Below are positions 22,226 through 34,796 of a stretch of DNA of 64,000 bases, piece by piece. The stretch covers positions 133,853 to 197,852 of the forward strand of contig VYZI01000419.1 in the NCBI GenBank assembly GCA_013397695.1, read 5' to 3'. How positions within the stretch are numbered: position 1 is the stretch's first letter; each line of letters starts with the position of its first letter. The notes under the pieces were generated by a model, which was not told the origin of the DNA, searched no databases, and worked only from the letters and a program-made list of their open reading frames with translations. Source of the DNA: Centropus unirufus. Taxonomy: Eukaryota > Chordata > Aves > Cuculiformes > Centropidae. Made by a program: the position numbers and the translations under genes.

Positions 22226-25200
22226 GTGTATTTAAAGACAATTGATTTCCTTTCTGTAGCAGAAAACATTTCCTGTTTTGCCAGTTCTGATCTTCATCAG
22301 AAACGAACCTGGGCTGTCAATGCCAGCAATACGCCACGCTCCTTTATTAAATCACCCTTTTCTGCCCCAGTTATGAGTCCTGGGTTTTTAGTTCCTGGTC
22401 AGTGCACCGGATCACCTACAGCTGTTACATCCTCGGGTATTTTCCTTCCTGTATTGGCACCAAGCACAGTTATTGGAAAGCAGCTCTCCTTGCTCGGCTC
22501 CTTGTGAGCTTTTTTCTGGCAGTGGGAGGTTGGGTGTACTGCAAGAACCTTGGACCTTCGACCCTCGCTTTTGGCATGTTTCAAAAACTCCTGGTGGATA
22601 TGGAAGCTCAGAGCCTTAGATGTGACTGTGGGCTTTCCCCTTGCAACCAGCCCAGAGCGTGTGCTTGTATCTAAGAGGGCAAGCACAGAGACGGGCACTT
22701 CTGTTGGGAACGTCTTAGTTCTACTTAAAGATCGGGCTTTTCAAATAAAAGAGCTTTTTATGCCCCAACCGTCCCAGGCTGAACGTCCTAAGAGCAAGCA
22801 GAACGAACCGTGGCTCTTTAGCTCATTATAATTAGCCTTTCCCATTTACACGTTCCTTTGCTGAGTGCTTTGGTAGCTTAAATCAGAGAGCAAATTGGTG
22901 TGGCACAGGAAGATGAGCATCCAAGGAAATGTCCTGGATGCCCAGTATCATGGGAACATTTAATGAGATTCCCGTGATCAAAGCCCCTCACGAGTTTGGG
23001 AGATGCTCACCTGACAACAAATACAAGCATCCACTTGACCATGGCTGAGCTTCCAGTCTCTTGTGGCTGAGGTAAAGGCTTGCAGGCAGAGCAAGAGCCA
23101 AAAGGAATTCTCTCTGCAACCTCGCTACACCCAGCCAAAACTATTCCCACTCAAGAGATCCCAACAACTTAGAAACCCAGGAAAACCTATTCAAACCCTT
23201 GACTACACATAAAACTAAAGTTAATTTTATATGGAAGACAATGGTGATTTGCAGCCTGCCAGGGCTAAAACCAGACCTGAACTTATCCAAGCCAAGGCTC
23301 ACTTGAGAGAAGTGCTGCGAGATGCAAAGGGCATGTGTGACTCAGGGACTCCTGAGGCAGATGGGGTTATGGAATTGCAGAATGCTTTGTGGTACCGGAA
23401 AGTCACTTTATTCAGGAAGGGGGAAAAAAAAATCCCCCCTTTCCTCCATATGTCAGGCAAGATCTCTTTTATCATCTGGGCTGCAGCTGAGATCTCTGGT
23501 CCTGTTCCCTCCTGAGCAGAGATAGCGCTCCAGTTCGGCTTTCCTCCTGCTATGGCTGGGACACGCTGGGAACTGCCTCTGATCTGCTGTGATGTGCCTC
23601 GTGCTTCTTCTTTGAGACACACACAAAAAAAAGGCTGTAGTTCCAGCAACACTTTTTAAAGTCAAAAGCAGATGTCACCTGGACTGACAGAAATCAGGGG
23701 ACCAATACATATATTCACCAGCCACCTTGGCATTCAGCACAGGACTTTGGTACCAAATCAGCTCAGATCGTAATAGGAGGCGACTGAAGATATAAAGAGG
23801 CAAGAAAAGCATCCCACAAAGCCAGTGTGTGTGCTCTTCCAAGCTGGTAAACACACAGAAAGCCAGGCCCCTCTCTGTAAATTGTAGTTAGTATTGCAAA
23901 ACTAGGAAAAAACCCCAAACCCAAACTCCCTCTGTCCTCATTTATAGCCAAGCTTTTAGAAAAATCTTATACACTGCAAACCTGCCTTGGAAGGAACAAC
24001 CAGCAAAGCGCTTGTTAACATTCTCTCTAGTTCACGTAAACTGTAAGAATTCTAAAGAGGAGGAATAGCTTTCTGTGAGGCTTTGCCCTGAACGAGAGAC
24101 AGAAAAGAGGCTGTATGCCCTGCATTATCCGTGGAATTTCTCCCTCCAAAGCAGGCGCTCGCAAAGGCAGGTCAGGAAAAGCCCTCCTTCACCAGATGTC
24201 AGTTCCGCAGCGTGTCTTTCATCCAGCAATTCACCTAGAGGGCACACAGATTTCTTTTTGTACTAAATCCCCATGTTTGGTTTCCAGGGAAGGGTATGGA
24301 AAAACATGTGCCTGTTCAGCAACACCCTTGAATAGCTTATTTTCAAGGCATAGGTGGGACAACCTGGCTAGAGAACTCGCGGCCTAAGCTGTGTTCCTCC
24401 TTAATGGGATGGACAAAGCCCCACTACTGCAAAGCAACACTGGCACATCCACGTCATCTCAGCCACTGGAGAGGACCAGGAAACACCCACACCGCATTTC
24501 TCTACAGGATGCTGTCTTCCAGCACGTTTCAGTGCCCCCATCACCCCAGCGACTGAGTAGTCTTCTCATTAAATTAATGGCTGTGGAAAAGTACTTGGTG
24601 ACCTTTCAGGACTTCGCCCAGTTTTATTTTTCCAGAATCAATGTTTGAGGGCCGGACTTTTTGGAAATGCAGCTGTGAGAACAATTTTGGGGTAGAAAGT
24701 GTGCTGCTAATTATTTATAAAATTTTGTATTACTTAAAATAGAAATTTGATACAGACTGGATCAGTGTCGCGACCGGTCTGCTACCACCTTGAGCACCAG
24801 GATGCAGGAAATGTCCCTTCCATGTTACAGGCCGCTTTCTTGGACTAGTTTGTCCTAGGTCTCGACCACTGGGATTAGCAAATCTCCCACATCTGTTTTG
24901 GCTCCTCCACACTTCATGGAATAAGGACAGTGGAACCATATTCATTTTCATGCATGCGATGAACGCAGTGCAGTTTGACTGATCGCCCATCAGTCCACTC
25001 ACTTCTCAAGCATCCCCTCCCAGACTCTTATCCTATGTAGGGAACTCTTCCAGGGACACAATCTGTGAAATGCTTTGTACCACCTGCAGCCTAAAGGTGC
25101 ACGTGTACCATGACACAAGCAACAAGTGTTAAATAATGAGACAAATAAATAAATAGATGAGAATCAGCTGTGCTAAGGTATTTTAAAAAGACTTGGTAAC

Positions 25201-25254
25201 ACAGCCCATGTCTCAGTATCCTTCCCTCCTAGGCACAGACCCAGCCTGTGAGAC

Positions 25255-25849
25255 TTGGGCATCTTGGCCTGTATCAGAAACAGCGTGGCCAGCAGGGCCA
25301 GGGAGGTGATTCTGCCCCTGGACTCGGCATAGGTGAGGCTCCACCTTGAACCGTGTGTTCATTTCTGGGCCCCTCACTACAAGAAGGACATTGAGGTCCT
25401 TGAGTGCATCCAGAGAAGGACAACAAAGCTGGGAAAGGGGCTGGAGAACAAGTCTTATGAGGAGCAGCTGAGGGAGCTGCGGTTGTTTAACCTGGAGAAG
25501 AAGAGGCTGAGGGGAGACCTTATCCCTGCCTACAGCTGCCTGAAAGGAGGTTGTGGAGATGTGGGTGCTGGTCTCTTCTCCCAGGTGATAGAGGATAGGA
25601 CAAGGGGGAATGGCCTCAAGCTGCACCAGGGCAGGTTCAGATTGGACATCAGGAAAAAATCCTTCACTAAAAGGGTCATCAGGCCCCGGCAGTGGCTGCC
25701 CAGGGAGGTGGTGGAGTCACCACCCCTGGATGTATTTAAAAGATGGGGAGATGAGGTGCTTAGGGATATGGTTTAGTGGCGGGCAGGTATGGTTGGACTC
25801 CATGACCTCAGAGGTCTTTTCCAACCTGGTGATTCTTTGCTTCTATGAT
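25255..25849 (+). repeat. CR1 LINE, about 600 bp, younger subfamily
   Basis: The copy starts in the ORF2 C-terminal region. One frame still reads APHYKKDIEVLECIQRR and, further on, LEKKRLRGDLIPAYSCLKG. It continues through the full 3'UTR to 'TTTTCCAACCTGGTGATTCT'. It belongs with the copies at 9548, 29521, 52011 and 62543. It lies about 2.3 kb downstream of the LARS2 stop. Confidence 0.94.
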
Positions 25850-27990
25850 ATAGTAAGACAAATGGCGATCACGCTTCAGAGCAGGTCAACCTTATGAGAA
25901 ACATCAGCAGCCGCCAGGACAACTGCACCACTTCACAGCTGGCACCTCTGTTATTTTCCAAACACACACTGACGGGAGGATTAGGCTCTGTCAGACCTTC
26001 TGCACCATCTCCCCCATTCACTTTTCACCACCTATTTTATATCCTCCAGACCACACTGAATTTTGACCTCCTGAAAACACGCCGGTGTGCCTTCTGACCA
26101 CACACGTCTTGTGCAGTCCACGTTCACTACCTTTCCTTTTTCAGCCTGTAGAAGTCCATTCCTTATTTTGATTTTTGCCTGAATCACCAGATGACACCCA
26201 CAGCTCACTTCCTCCTGCAAGAGCAAATACCCAGCAGTGCTCACAGCAATAAACACTGTGGGCTGCTGCTCAGCCCTGGAGTGACTGCAGCTTTTGTTTG
26301 AGGGCACCGCTGGGCTGCTGGGCTCACAACATCTTTCTTCATCCTCGTAAATTTTACAAGTTTTTATTTACATCAAACATGTCACCTTCCCCCCAAAGAA
26401 AAACTCTGTTAAAATGGTTCCACAGGGTGTATTAAACTTTTATATAGGAAAAAAAAAAAGCAGGACTGTGCTGTGCTACAGATTTTACTTTAAAGGATCT
26501 CTTTCACAGTCCGTTCAGGGGTTTCTAAACAGGAGTTTTATGAATTTATAACAACATATATGTCAGGCAGACACTGGAATTCAAATTATTTTAACTCCAA
26601 CTAAAGGCCTGTGTTTGAATGTCTGAATGCATTCCTTTGTGGCCGAGATTTTTGGAGTCTTAAAACTGCAGAGACCGTATCTCCACTATAAATATTCCAT
26701 TTCTTAGTCATTCTTGTGTCAAAAGACAAAATCTGCACAAGTTTTATTGCTGAAGTAGGGACGTGTGGAGCCGAATCTGCTCGCTTAGCCTGGCATCTCT
26801 GTTATGCACCCAGGGCTTCAGTAACAAAAGTGCCTAAAACCTAAATTAATACAGGTATTACTTAGCTGGTGCTCACTGCAGCGTGATCCACCTGGATTCC
26901 AGTTGTTCAGCATCTGTTGGACTTCTTGCTAAGAGGGAGTTGTTGGTTTCCTTATCTGCAGATACAAAGCCTGTCTGACTGCTGGGCTGGAGGGCTCATA
27001 CAGACCACTTCACTGTCAGAATGGCTCATAAATGGCTGGCTTGTTGGACTACTTAGTTCAATGGCCGCTAAAGAAAAGACATTCTTAGACAATGAACCCT
27101 GTAATTGTCTCTTTGGAAACCTTTTTTTGCTAAATACAATAAACATTTCCACGCGGCTGTAAGAGCCAGGCAGCCTATAAACGAAATGATTGCAACGAGG
27201 CATGAGAATGGTTGGGTTTTATGAAAGTTTGACTGATTTTTAGAAACAAGACCGCTATTCCAACTGAACACCCCCTCAGAAAAATAAAGACAGACTTGAT
27301 TCAAGTTTTACGATCTAGGCACTACAGAACTTGGAGAGGAGGCAAAAAGCACCCTGCCTGCCTGCCCCACTGCTGCATTTCTGGCAGCTGACTCATCCCT
27401 TTCTTGAATCCCCCCCAACGCCCCCCCCCAAAGTCTCTGGGATGGCTCATGTTTGGGAAGCAACTTCCATTCTGTTCTGTGCAGAAACAACCCCCGGGAC
27501 TTTGCTGAAGTTGAATCTCTCATGTATGAGCCAACAAAAATTCTGCCAGTGAGCAAGGAGGATCCTGCCTAAGGCAGGGTTTGGCTAAATAGTCTGCCCT
27601 TTTTCTTGGCTTGGCTCTGAAAGGTATGTGAAATGCACCAAACCATCCTGTTCTGGCTACCTGCTGTGCCCAAGGCCAGCGCTCAACACATCCGTTTTAG
27701 AATTAACACTACAGTAACATTCCCTTACAGCTTAAAATGTTAATTAATGGCAGGGTACCCAGACATGAGATACAGGGAACACAGACTGACCGCAGCACAC
27801 CTCACATTTGGCACAGCACACAGGGCAGCTGGTTTCGTCCTGGAATCACCTTTATGCCTCTGCATTTAGCTAAGCCAACTTTCCAATAGGATATGTTCCT
27901 GAGGCTCACACTAAAACCTCTGCTCTTTGTATCATTTCCATTCTGTTACAATCGTTCAGTTCTTCTGTGCTTCCTTCTCGTTCTCCCAGA

Positions 27991-28034
27991 GAACACAAAC
28001 AGCATCTCATTGTGACCTGTCAAGAAACTTTAAT
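27991..28034 (-). terminator. LARS2: Candidate LARS2 polyadenylation signal
   Basis: On the minus strand ATTAAA (28029-28034) lies about 165 nt beyond the LARS2 stop codon. A GU-rich stretch (27991-28003) lies 25-40 nt further on, the usual arrangement for 3' end formation. No canonical AATAAA was noticed between it and the stop. Longer 3'UTRs are possible. Confidence 0.45.
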
Positions 28035-28198
28035 TCTCTGCATTTCTCCATGCTGCAATGAAGATTTAGCAGCAACTTGATTGTAACAACATTTCTTCTT
28101 CGCTGTTGCATGAGACTGGAATAACCATAAGTGGTATTTTTTAATTGATTTCATCTTGAAAGGTGCCAGTTCCCTTTTACAGCCCAGCAGAACCTGTG

Positions 28199-28378
28199 CT
28201 ATTCTTGCACCAAGAAGTTGATGAGGGCAGTTCTGGGAGACAGAAAGGCCTTTTTAATGGTTCGTCCCTGGAGATGCTTGATTCCAAGTTCACTTTGAAG
28301 AACTAATTCGTGGACTTCTTCATAATTACGGGCTGCTTGCTGAGGCACAAAAACTTTGCCACAAGCTTTGTTATTGAT
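28199..28378 (-). CDS. LARS2: LARS2 last coding exon: C-terminal domain and stop
   Basis: The exon encodes 59 residues and a TAG stop (28199-28201). It begins INNKACGKVFVPQQAARNYE and ends SPRTALINFLVQE. This matches the extreme C-terminus of human LARS2, which ends INFLVQD. The acceptor is TTTCAG|ATC in phase 0 and joins VVEMSVL from the previous exon. This part is the small C-terminal domain of leucyl-tRNA synthetase that contacts the tRNA elbow; the enzyme charges mitochondrial tRNA-Leu in the matrix. By C-terminal counting it equals about residues 845-903 of the human enzyme. Confidence 0.97.
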   Translation of the reverse strand: MNNKACGKVFVPQQAARNYEEVHELVLQSELGIKHLQGRTIKKAFLSPRTALINFLVQE

Positions 28379-29520
28379 CTGAAAAAGAGAGACATGGAAA
28401 CAAGGAAAAAACCAGAAGTTACCAGCCTGATTTGCACAATTTAATTTCCTGAATTCAATCAATTTCATTGTATGTGGTGAAAGAACGTGGATCAAAATCG
28501 CTTTTTTCCAACACAACACTTTCTAAGCAGAAGATCAAATTCTCCACACCGCCTGTGCCTCTACCATAAAATAAGAAAATGAAACTTTGACTCGCGATAC
28601 CAAAGGAAAATGAAGAAGTGGCCACAGGAAGTCTTAGCTTTGAAGACAGCTAGCAGCGTGCAGCTATGTGATGCAGTGATCTTGTATGTTTAAAAACACG
28701 GTAAGTTACACAAGCTGAATAATGAGAGTGGACAAGATAGCTTGTCAGGTGGGAATCTGGGCTCGTACAAAGCCTGCAATTTGGATTCTTTACAGCTGAG
28801 CGATTCCTTACACAGATTCAAATGGAAGATTCATTAAAACAAAAATATCTGTGGCTGAAAAGATATCTGAAAGATTCATCATCACTCAGTGTCATGTAAA
28901 TTGGCTGCAACCCATTATATGTTGCATTCGTACTAAACACGTGGCTCATTAAGCCAACACTAACCACAAAGGTGACAACCACTCGCAAGGTAACCCTCCC
29001 CCATGTGTGGATGGTTTCCAGAGCAGCTTCCATACTGGTTTTGCATCAGTGGGGCAGAACCATGTAAGGTCTTCAGTGGGAATCACCTTAATTTATAAAA
29101 TGGTCTTATAAATCTTTTCTGTCATTCAGTAACAATGGATAATGGACGGAGACTACAGAGCCTTACTGAGTCCCTTTCTGGAATTGGCATAAAATTCATT
29201 ATTACAAAAGCTTTCACAATTATATGGAACACTTCCAGGGGATTAATGAAAATAACATCAATCCCACATTTCAGGAAATGAAATAATGTGATTTTTTAAT
29301 CCCCTTCAATCAAATTATTCGCATAAAAATCTGCTGCAGGTATTGCAGATCTTTGATATCATCGTAATGAGTTTTCAAGCATCTAAAAGGAAAACATGTT
29401 GCTCCATACAGCTTGGACAGAAAAACGCACATAGCTTGGTTTCCACCTGGATTTTCTTCTGCATACACGTATGCAACAGATCATGAACAAGAGAGAACTA
29501 CTTCTCTTACCTAGCTTGTA

Positions 29521-30165
29521 CTGAGGTCACTGAATCCAACCACACCTGCCCACCACTAAGCCATATCCCTAAGCACCTCATCTTCCCATCTTTTAAACAC
29601 CTCCAGGGACGGAGGACTCCACCACCTCCCTGGGCAGCCTCTACCAGTGCCTGATGACCCTTTCAGTGAAGGATTTCCTAATGTCCAATCTGAATCTGCC
29701 CTGGTGCAGCTTGAGGCCATTCCCCCTTGTCCTGTCACTTGGGAGAAGAGACCAGCACCCACCTCTCTCTACACCCTCTCCTTTTAGGCAGTTGTAGGCC
29801 GTGATAAGGTTTCCCCCTCAGCCTCCTCCAGGCTAAACAACCCCAGTTCCCTTGGCTGCTTCCCATAGCATTTGTTCTCCAGCCCCTTTCCCAGCTTTGT
29901 TGCCCTTCTCTGGACACGTTCCAGGACCTCAATGCCCTTCTTGTAGTGAGGGGCGCAGAAATGAACACAGGATTTGAGGTATGATCTCACCAGTGCCGAG
30001 CCCAGGAGCAGAATCACCTCCCTGGACCTGCTGGCCACGCTGTTTCTGACACAGGCCAAGATGCCATTGGCCTTCTTGACCACCTGGGCACATTGCTGGC
30101 TCAGGTTCAGCTGACTGTCAACCTGCACCCCCAGGTCCTTCTCCTCTAGGCAGCTTTCCAGCTGC
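29521..30165 (-). repeat. CR1 LINE, minus strand, lacking its 3' tail
   Basis: The copy has a readable ORF2 C-terminus on the minus strand (EEKDLGVQVDSQLNLSQQCA, then KKANGILACVRNSVASRSRE) followed by the 3'UTR. It stops at the segment equal to GACCTCAG, so the usual 'AGGTCTTTTCCAACCTGG' tail is missing. LINE copies normally lose the 5' end, so the 3' loss implies a later deletion. Frame breaks are present. Confidence 0.93.
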
Positions 30166-30837
30166 TCTTCCCTAGTCTCCCGGTATGCTTCCATCTCTCT
30201 TTCTCTGTATCCCACTTCAACCAACAGAACCCTTGGCAGCTCCAGGTAAAAGTGCCAGGACAAGAAACTTAGTTGCTGGCAGCCTCATTTCTCTGAAAAA
30301 AAAAACAACATGGCAAACTGCAAGAGGAGAAACAAATGGGGCTTTGGCCCATACTTCCCTTGGGGAAGAAAGCTGGTACCTTTTGTTTTCTTAAACTAGA
30401 CTATTCTTAAAGAGACTGTTTTGGATCTAGAGGGAGCTAGAGGGAACTAGAGAGGTTATGAAGGATGAAACAAAATCACCAAAGATTGAGAACTAAGCAC
30501 CTGGAGGCTGCCGAGAGGAATTTTAGTTCAACTCAAATATTTTTTTACCATTGATGCATAATCCTTCTGAGAAATAAAAAGGAAAATAAACACTGGTGCA
30601 GTTTTAGCCCTTCCTCATTTGCCGAAGCAAGAAAATTGAGACCAACTTTTCTTTTAATCTATGAAAACATCAGTTATGAGATTGCAGCCACTACCGTTCT
30701 CTACCACCCAGCAACTGTGAGGAATGCCAGTCAGAAGCATGTTCTTAGGAGGAAATGCACACTACAGTCAGGTCAGCTTTTTCACAGCATTAACAACATT
30801 CAAGTTTGCAATAACATTTAGAATAACAGATACCAAG

Positions 30838-30898
30838 CATACGGTTGGACTGGATGATCTCAGAGGTCTTTTCCAACCTGGTGATTCTATGATTCCAT
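30838..30898 (+). repeat. Solitary CR1 3' tail (about 60 bp)
   Basis: Only the last part of a CR1 is present: 'CGGTTGGACTGGATGATCTC', then 'TTTTCCAACCTGGTGATTCT', then ATGATTCCAT. It is either an extremely 5'-truncated insertion or the remainder of a deletion. Its subfamily is the one that supplies most of the younger copies here. Confidence 0.9.
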
Positions 30899-31992
30899 AC
30901 CCAGTGAATTGAAGTGCCTTTTTTGTAGGCAATCTGTATTACATTAGCCAAGGATGGAGAGAGCTCGTTGCTTTTGCAGCTTTGCGTTAAATATGGAAAG
31001 ACAAAACTCCAGCACAGACAGGAAATAATGAACTATTTTGTTTCAAGAGAAATAAAACCATAATGTCTCAGCAGGCAAATCTCTGGCAGCCTGAGGCATT
31101 TTGATGTCTCGAGAAGAATAGGGTTATGGCCCAAAGACTCAGAGGGACTGTGCAGCCTTGTGAAGAGAGGCTGCCTCTCTGCAATTAACCAGTTCCTCCG
31201 TATGTCGAGTGTTTCTTGGTTTAATGAGGGTAATTTATTTTTACAGCCATACAAAACCTACAGTGTCCACAAGACTATAAAATATTCACGTTTATAATGA
31301 TTTCTCCCCGCTCTTCTGTATTCCCCTTTTGCCTTAGTCTTAGAGTAGAAAGCCAGGCGCATCCCCCAGGCACTATTTCCAAGAATTATTCCCAGTTTGG
31401 AAAAGGAACGTGTCTCTCTGGTCTTCTAGTCACTTGCTCTCTTGTAAATGAAGAAGGTATTCATATACGTCACATTCTTCACAAATGTTGAAGGGGAACA
31501 CAGGGCTTGCTTTTTCCCTGTTACAAGATTTCTACACAAGGCTTTGACAAAGGGAACCAGGGAAAGGACCAAAAACAATTTCCATAATGGTTGTTTAAAG
31601 TGAAATGAATTTTTATTCTTCTGTTTTCCTTTTTTGAGAAGGAAATTTTGACATCAGAAGAAAAGTATAAGTGAAGGGATTAGATATTTTTCAGTTCAGC
31701 TGCACCGTGTTAAAAACACTGGGTTCAGAGCTTTCCCTGTATTGCTGCAGTTTTTATTTTAAAGATATATTTAACAACATGTTTGCTTTAACCACAATTG
31801 CAAAGAAGTTTCTATAATTGCACAATTTTTCATCCATGACTTCCTTGTAAACGCCACACTGGAATTCAAGATGTTTGCTAGCTGTACTTGAAGGTGAAGG
31901 TTTATTTTAAGCTTAAGCAAAGTGATTATACCCAAGTGAAGATTTTTTGGGGTTTATGACCTTTTTGCTGGTATAAATAAATACTTATCATT

Positions 31993-32021
31993 TAAAAAAA
32001 AAAAAAAAGAGAAAGAAAAAA
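31993..32021. repeat. A-rich simple repeat
   Basis: A run of about 14 A followed by GAGAAAGAAAAAAA. It has no recognisable element upstream, so it is not clearly a retroposon tail. Confidence 0.8.
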
Positions 32022-32573
32022 ATAGCAATAAGTCCACAGTGAATATTAGGGCATCTGTTATTAACTCCAGCTGGCACTGCAGTCCTTCTCCTTGGTTTGG
32101 GAAAAGATGCCAATTGAATATTTCCTCCAAAAAGACATACTCTGTGGCCTCTAAGCATGTGTATTGAAGGTTAGAAAAATTAGCTTTTTAGCAGCATTTC
32201 TCATTGTGTTCAAGTGGATGTGACTGAGAGATGTGCCAAAATAGGAAATTCTTTGCAAAGATACTTTGATTAAGGAAATCAACAGCCACACAACTTCCCT
32301 GAAATCCAACTAGTTTCTTCTCTCCTCAAAAACTCCAGGTGAACAAAAATAACTGAACTTACTCTTCCTACCTAAAGGAGCTAACAAAACAAAACCAATA
32401 AAATACTGATAAAATGCATTGCTTCTCTTTCCCTCACACAAACATTTACACGCACGCTCACGCACACAGCGCATGTAGTTTTACATGATCAGGTGACATT
32501 TCTTTGAGAGGCTCCATCTCATTTAATGTCCAGAAACGCAGAAAGTGTTTAAGTTGAAACATTTATTTTAAAA

Positions 32574-32889
32574 CAGAATCACAGAATCATTAAGATTGGA
32601 AAAGTCCTCTAAGATATCAAGTCCAACTGCCAACCCAACACCCCCGTGCCTACTAAACCATATCCTGAAGTGCCACATCTACATGTTTTCTGAACACTTC
32701 CAGGGATGGAGACCCCACCACTTCCCTGGTGGCCCTTTCCAATGCTTCACCACTCTTTCAGGGCAGAATTTTTTTCTGATATCCAATCTAAACTTCCTCT
32801 GGCACAATTTGCGGCCATTTCCTCTCATCCTATCACTTGTTACTTGAGAGCAGCACCCACCTGCCTACAACCTCCTTTCAGGTAGTTTA
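32574..32889 (-). repeat. CR1 LINE 3' fragment, minus strand
   Basis: Starts at the 3' tail ('CAGAATCACAGAATCATTAA') and continues with reverse complements of the CR1 3'UTR ('CTTCCAGGGATGGAGACCCC', 'TGATATCCAATCTAAACTTC') to 'ACAACCTCCTTTCAGGTAGT'. It is in the same orientation as LARS2. Confidence 0.93.
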
Positions 32890-33836
32890 ACATTAAAGTT
32901 GAGAATGTCTGCATGGGGTATTAAAGGTTGTCCTTTGGTGAGCAGTGAAAAAGGCAGGAGTCCTGCAGATCTGATAGTATTCAGCTACACAATTACTTGC
33001 CCTGGGCTCCTAGCCCCATAGTCATGGTATGGCCTGCAGTGGCACTTGCTGCTACTGTGCTCCATGTCATGATAAAGCTTAATGATGCTGAATACAGAGC
33101 AGTTAATCAGAGATGGAAGGAGAGAGACAGGAAACTACACTATGCTTGTGCATTTACATGCTTAGGAAAATGAAAGCTTAACTAAGCATAGTTTTGTGTC
33201 CATCTTCTACTGAACTGCCAGCTCTCTTCCTAGATCACAAAAGGTGCTAGAACCCAAAGAAAAACTGGAATGCAGTTCTAATGTTAGGAAAGGTACCTGT
33301 TTTTCCTCAAACTCACTCCAGCAAATCTGCTCTGCTGAAAAGTGCCAGAAGTTCAGCCTAAGGCATATGGGAAACATCATTTGCCAAAAATCACGGCAGC
33401 TTAACCCAGCTTCTGATAAGTTGTATTAGGTAACCACAGCACTACAGGTACCACAAGAAATGTAACATAATTATACATTTTTGTACAGGGCCAAGATCAT
33501 AAATGTACTGCCAGGCAAAAAAACCTGGAGGGACCTGTATTCTGATCACAGTTTTGACTGTACCATCTTTGCTCATAGCTGTTCATTGGTCAAATCTATG
33601 CAGACACTCAAAAAGATTTATGTTTAGATTGTCTCCCTTCCAGACTGGCTACATTTTTTTTCCTTTAGGAAATCATCTTAATTACTCGGCACAACGGAAA
33701 TTGCAGCTTCTATTTTATTTGATCTCTCACTGAGCTACCTGAGGAGGGAACTGACTTCCACAAGAGCAGAAATGTTGTCCTCCTCTGATCTCATTATGCA
33801 TTGACCATTGCTGAAAAGAAATGAAAACACTCTTAC

Positions 33837-33964
33837 CAGAACAGACATCTCCACAACATCTGATGGCTGAAGGTACTCGGGGTCTACTTTGGGCCAGGAC
33901 TGATGCAGCACATCAGCACCCCAGTGGTGATGAGTACAAAGTTTATTCTGCACGTGTGCCAAAC
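33837..33964 (-). CDS. LARS2: LARS2 penultimate exon: C-terminal region
   Basis: This 128-bp exon completes a split Gly codon and adds 42 codons, starting LAHVQNKLCTHHHWGADVLH and ending PSDVVEMSVL. It matches human LARS2 ([20 protein letters not shown], then WPAVDPEFL). The acceptor is TTCCAG|GT and the donor CTG|GTAAGA. It equals about human residues 802-844 and links the anticodon-binding helices to the C-terminal tRNA-contact domain. Confidence 0.96.
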
Positions 33965-34796
33965 CTGGAAAACGAAACCAGTCCAACATTCAGCCCTACT
34001 GTAACCAGAACATTCCCGCTTTGGATAAATAAGATCAGAATACAGTTGACTTTAAAAGTCAATCCCTTTGGAGGAAATAACATTGTTTAGATTAGCGTAC
34101 AGCACGTTATAAACAGAAAGATACGCATCTTTGAAGCACTTGCTTTATACCACGTGTAGGAATGCTAACATGAACATTGCGGGCACATTTTACATTTGGA
34201 TTAGCACTCCAAAACTTTGCGAAAAGCAGAGAAGACCACTGTTAATTATTTTAAGTTGTAGTACTGCAACACAAATAGACTCCTGGAAGTCAATCATAAT
34301 ACTGCATGTTTTTTCAACAGCACCACCGATTTGGCTAAAATTTTACTAACAGCTCAAAATGATACACAATTTTGACTTAGTATTTTACCATCTGTGATAT
34401 GCTGGGAGGTTTCTAAATTTGCAAGTCAAGGCACTTGCAAGATTTTCCCGTATTTTGTGAAACACTTATTTTTTCATGAATCAAATGTGCTATGTAAGAA
34501 TAACTTGCACAGCTTGCTCTCCCTGTTATAATATGTATATTCTGATATTCTTTATCCTTTGGTTTTATTTTTAAAAACTTAAATGACTATAATTGATGTC
34601 CTTTTATTAAATAGGATTTGCCCTCCCCAGGACAATTCATTCCTGATTTGTTTAAGCAATAGGAGAGTAGGATGCAATTCATTCTGAAGCTCCATTCTTT
34701 TAACTGAATAAAAGCTTCTGAGTCTGATTTATGTTTCTGTTTACCCCAGCTGTATGACAGAATAAAAAGATTTCACTTAACAAGAGGCTGTCAAAT

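Larger units (their letters stand above)
15516..28028. other. Intergenic region between LIMD1 and LARS2
   Basis: About 12.5 kb lies between the LIMD1 5' end and the LARS2 3' end. It holds four CR1 pieces (17567-17849, 19562-19817, 20236-21231, 25255-25849), a TAATTA-rich patch (22188-22225) and a small GATA-motif cluster (16484-16550). No open frame here has recognisable homology, and I see no tRNA, rRNA or other structured RNA gene. Unannotated non-coding RNAs cannot be excluded from sequence alone. Confidence 0.75.
28379..33836 (-). other. LARS2: LARS2 intron before last exon (5.5 kb)
   Basis: Donor CTG|GTAAGA at 33836, acceptor TTTCAG at 28379. It contains a minus-strand CR1 (29521-30165), a solitary 60-bp CR1 tail (30838-30898), a minus-strand CR1 (32574-32889) and an A-rich run (31993-32021). 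No other gene is visible. Confidence 0.9.

Noticed and set aside
23453..23665. Minus-strand frame containing GGNRTRDLS, a string often seen in repeat-derived predictions
   Set aside because: Only a short string; no repeat structure or second copy found in the window.
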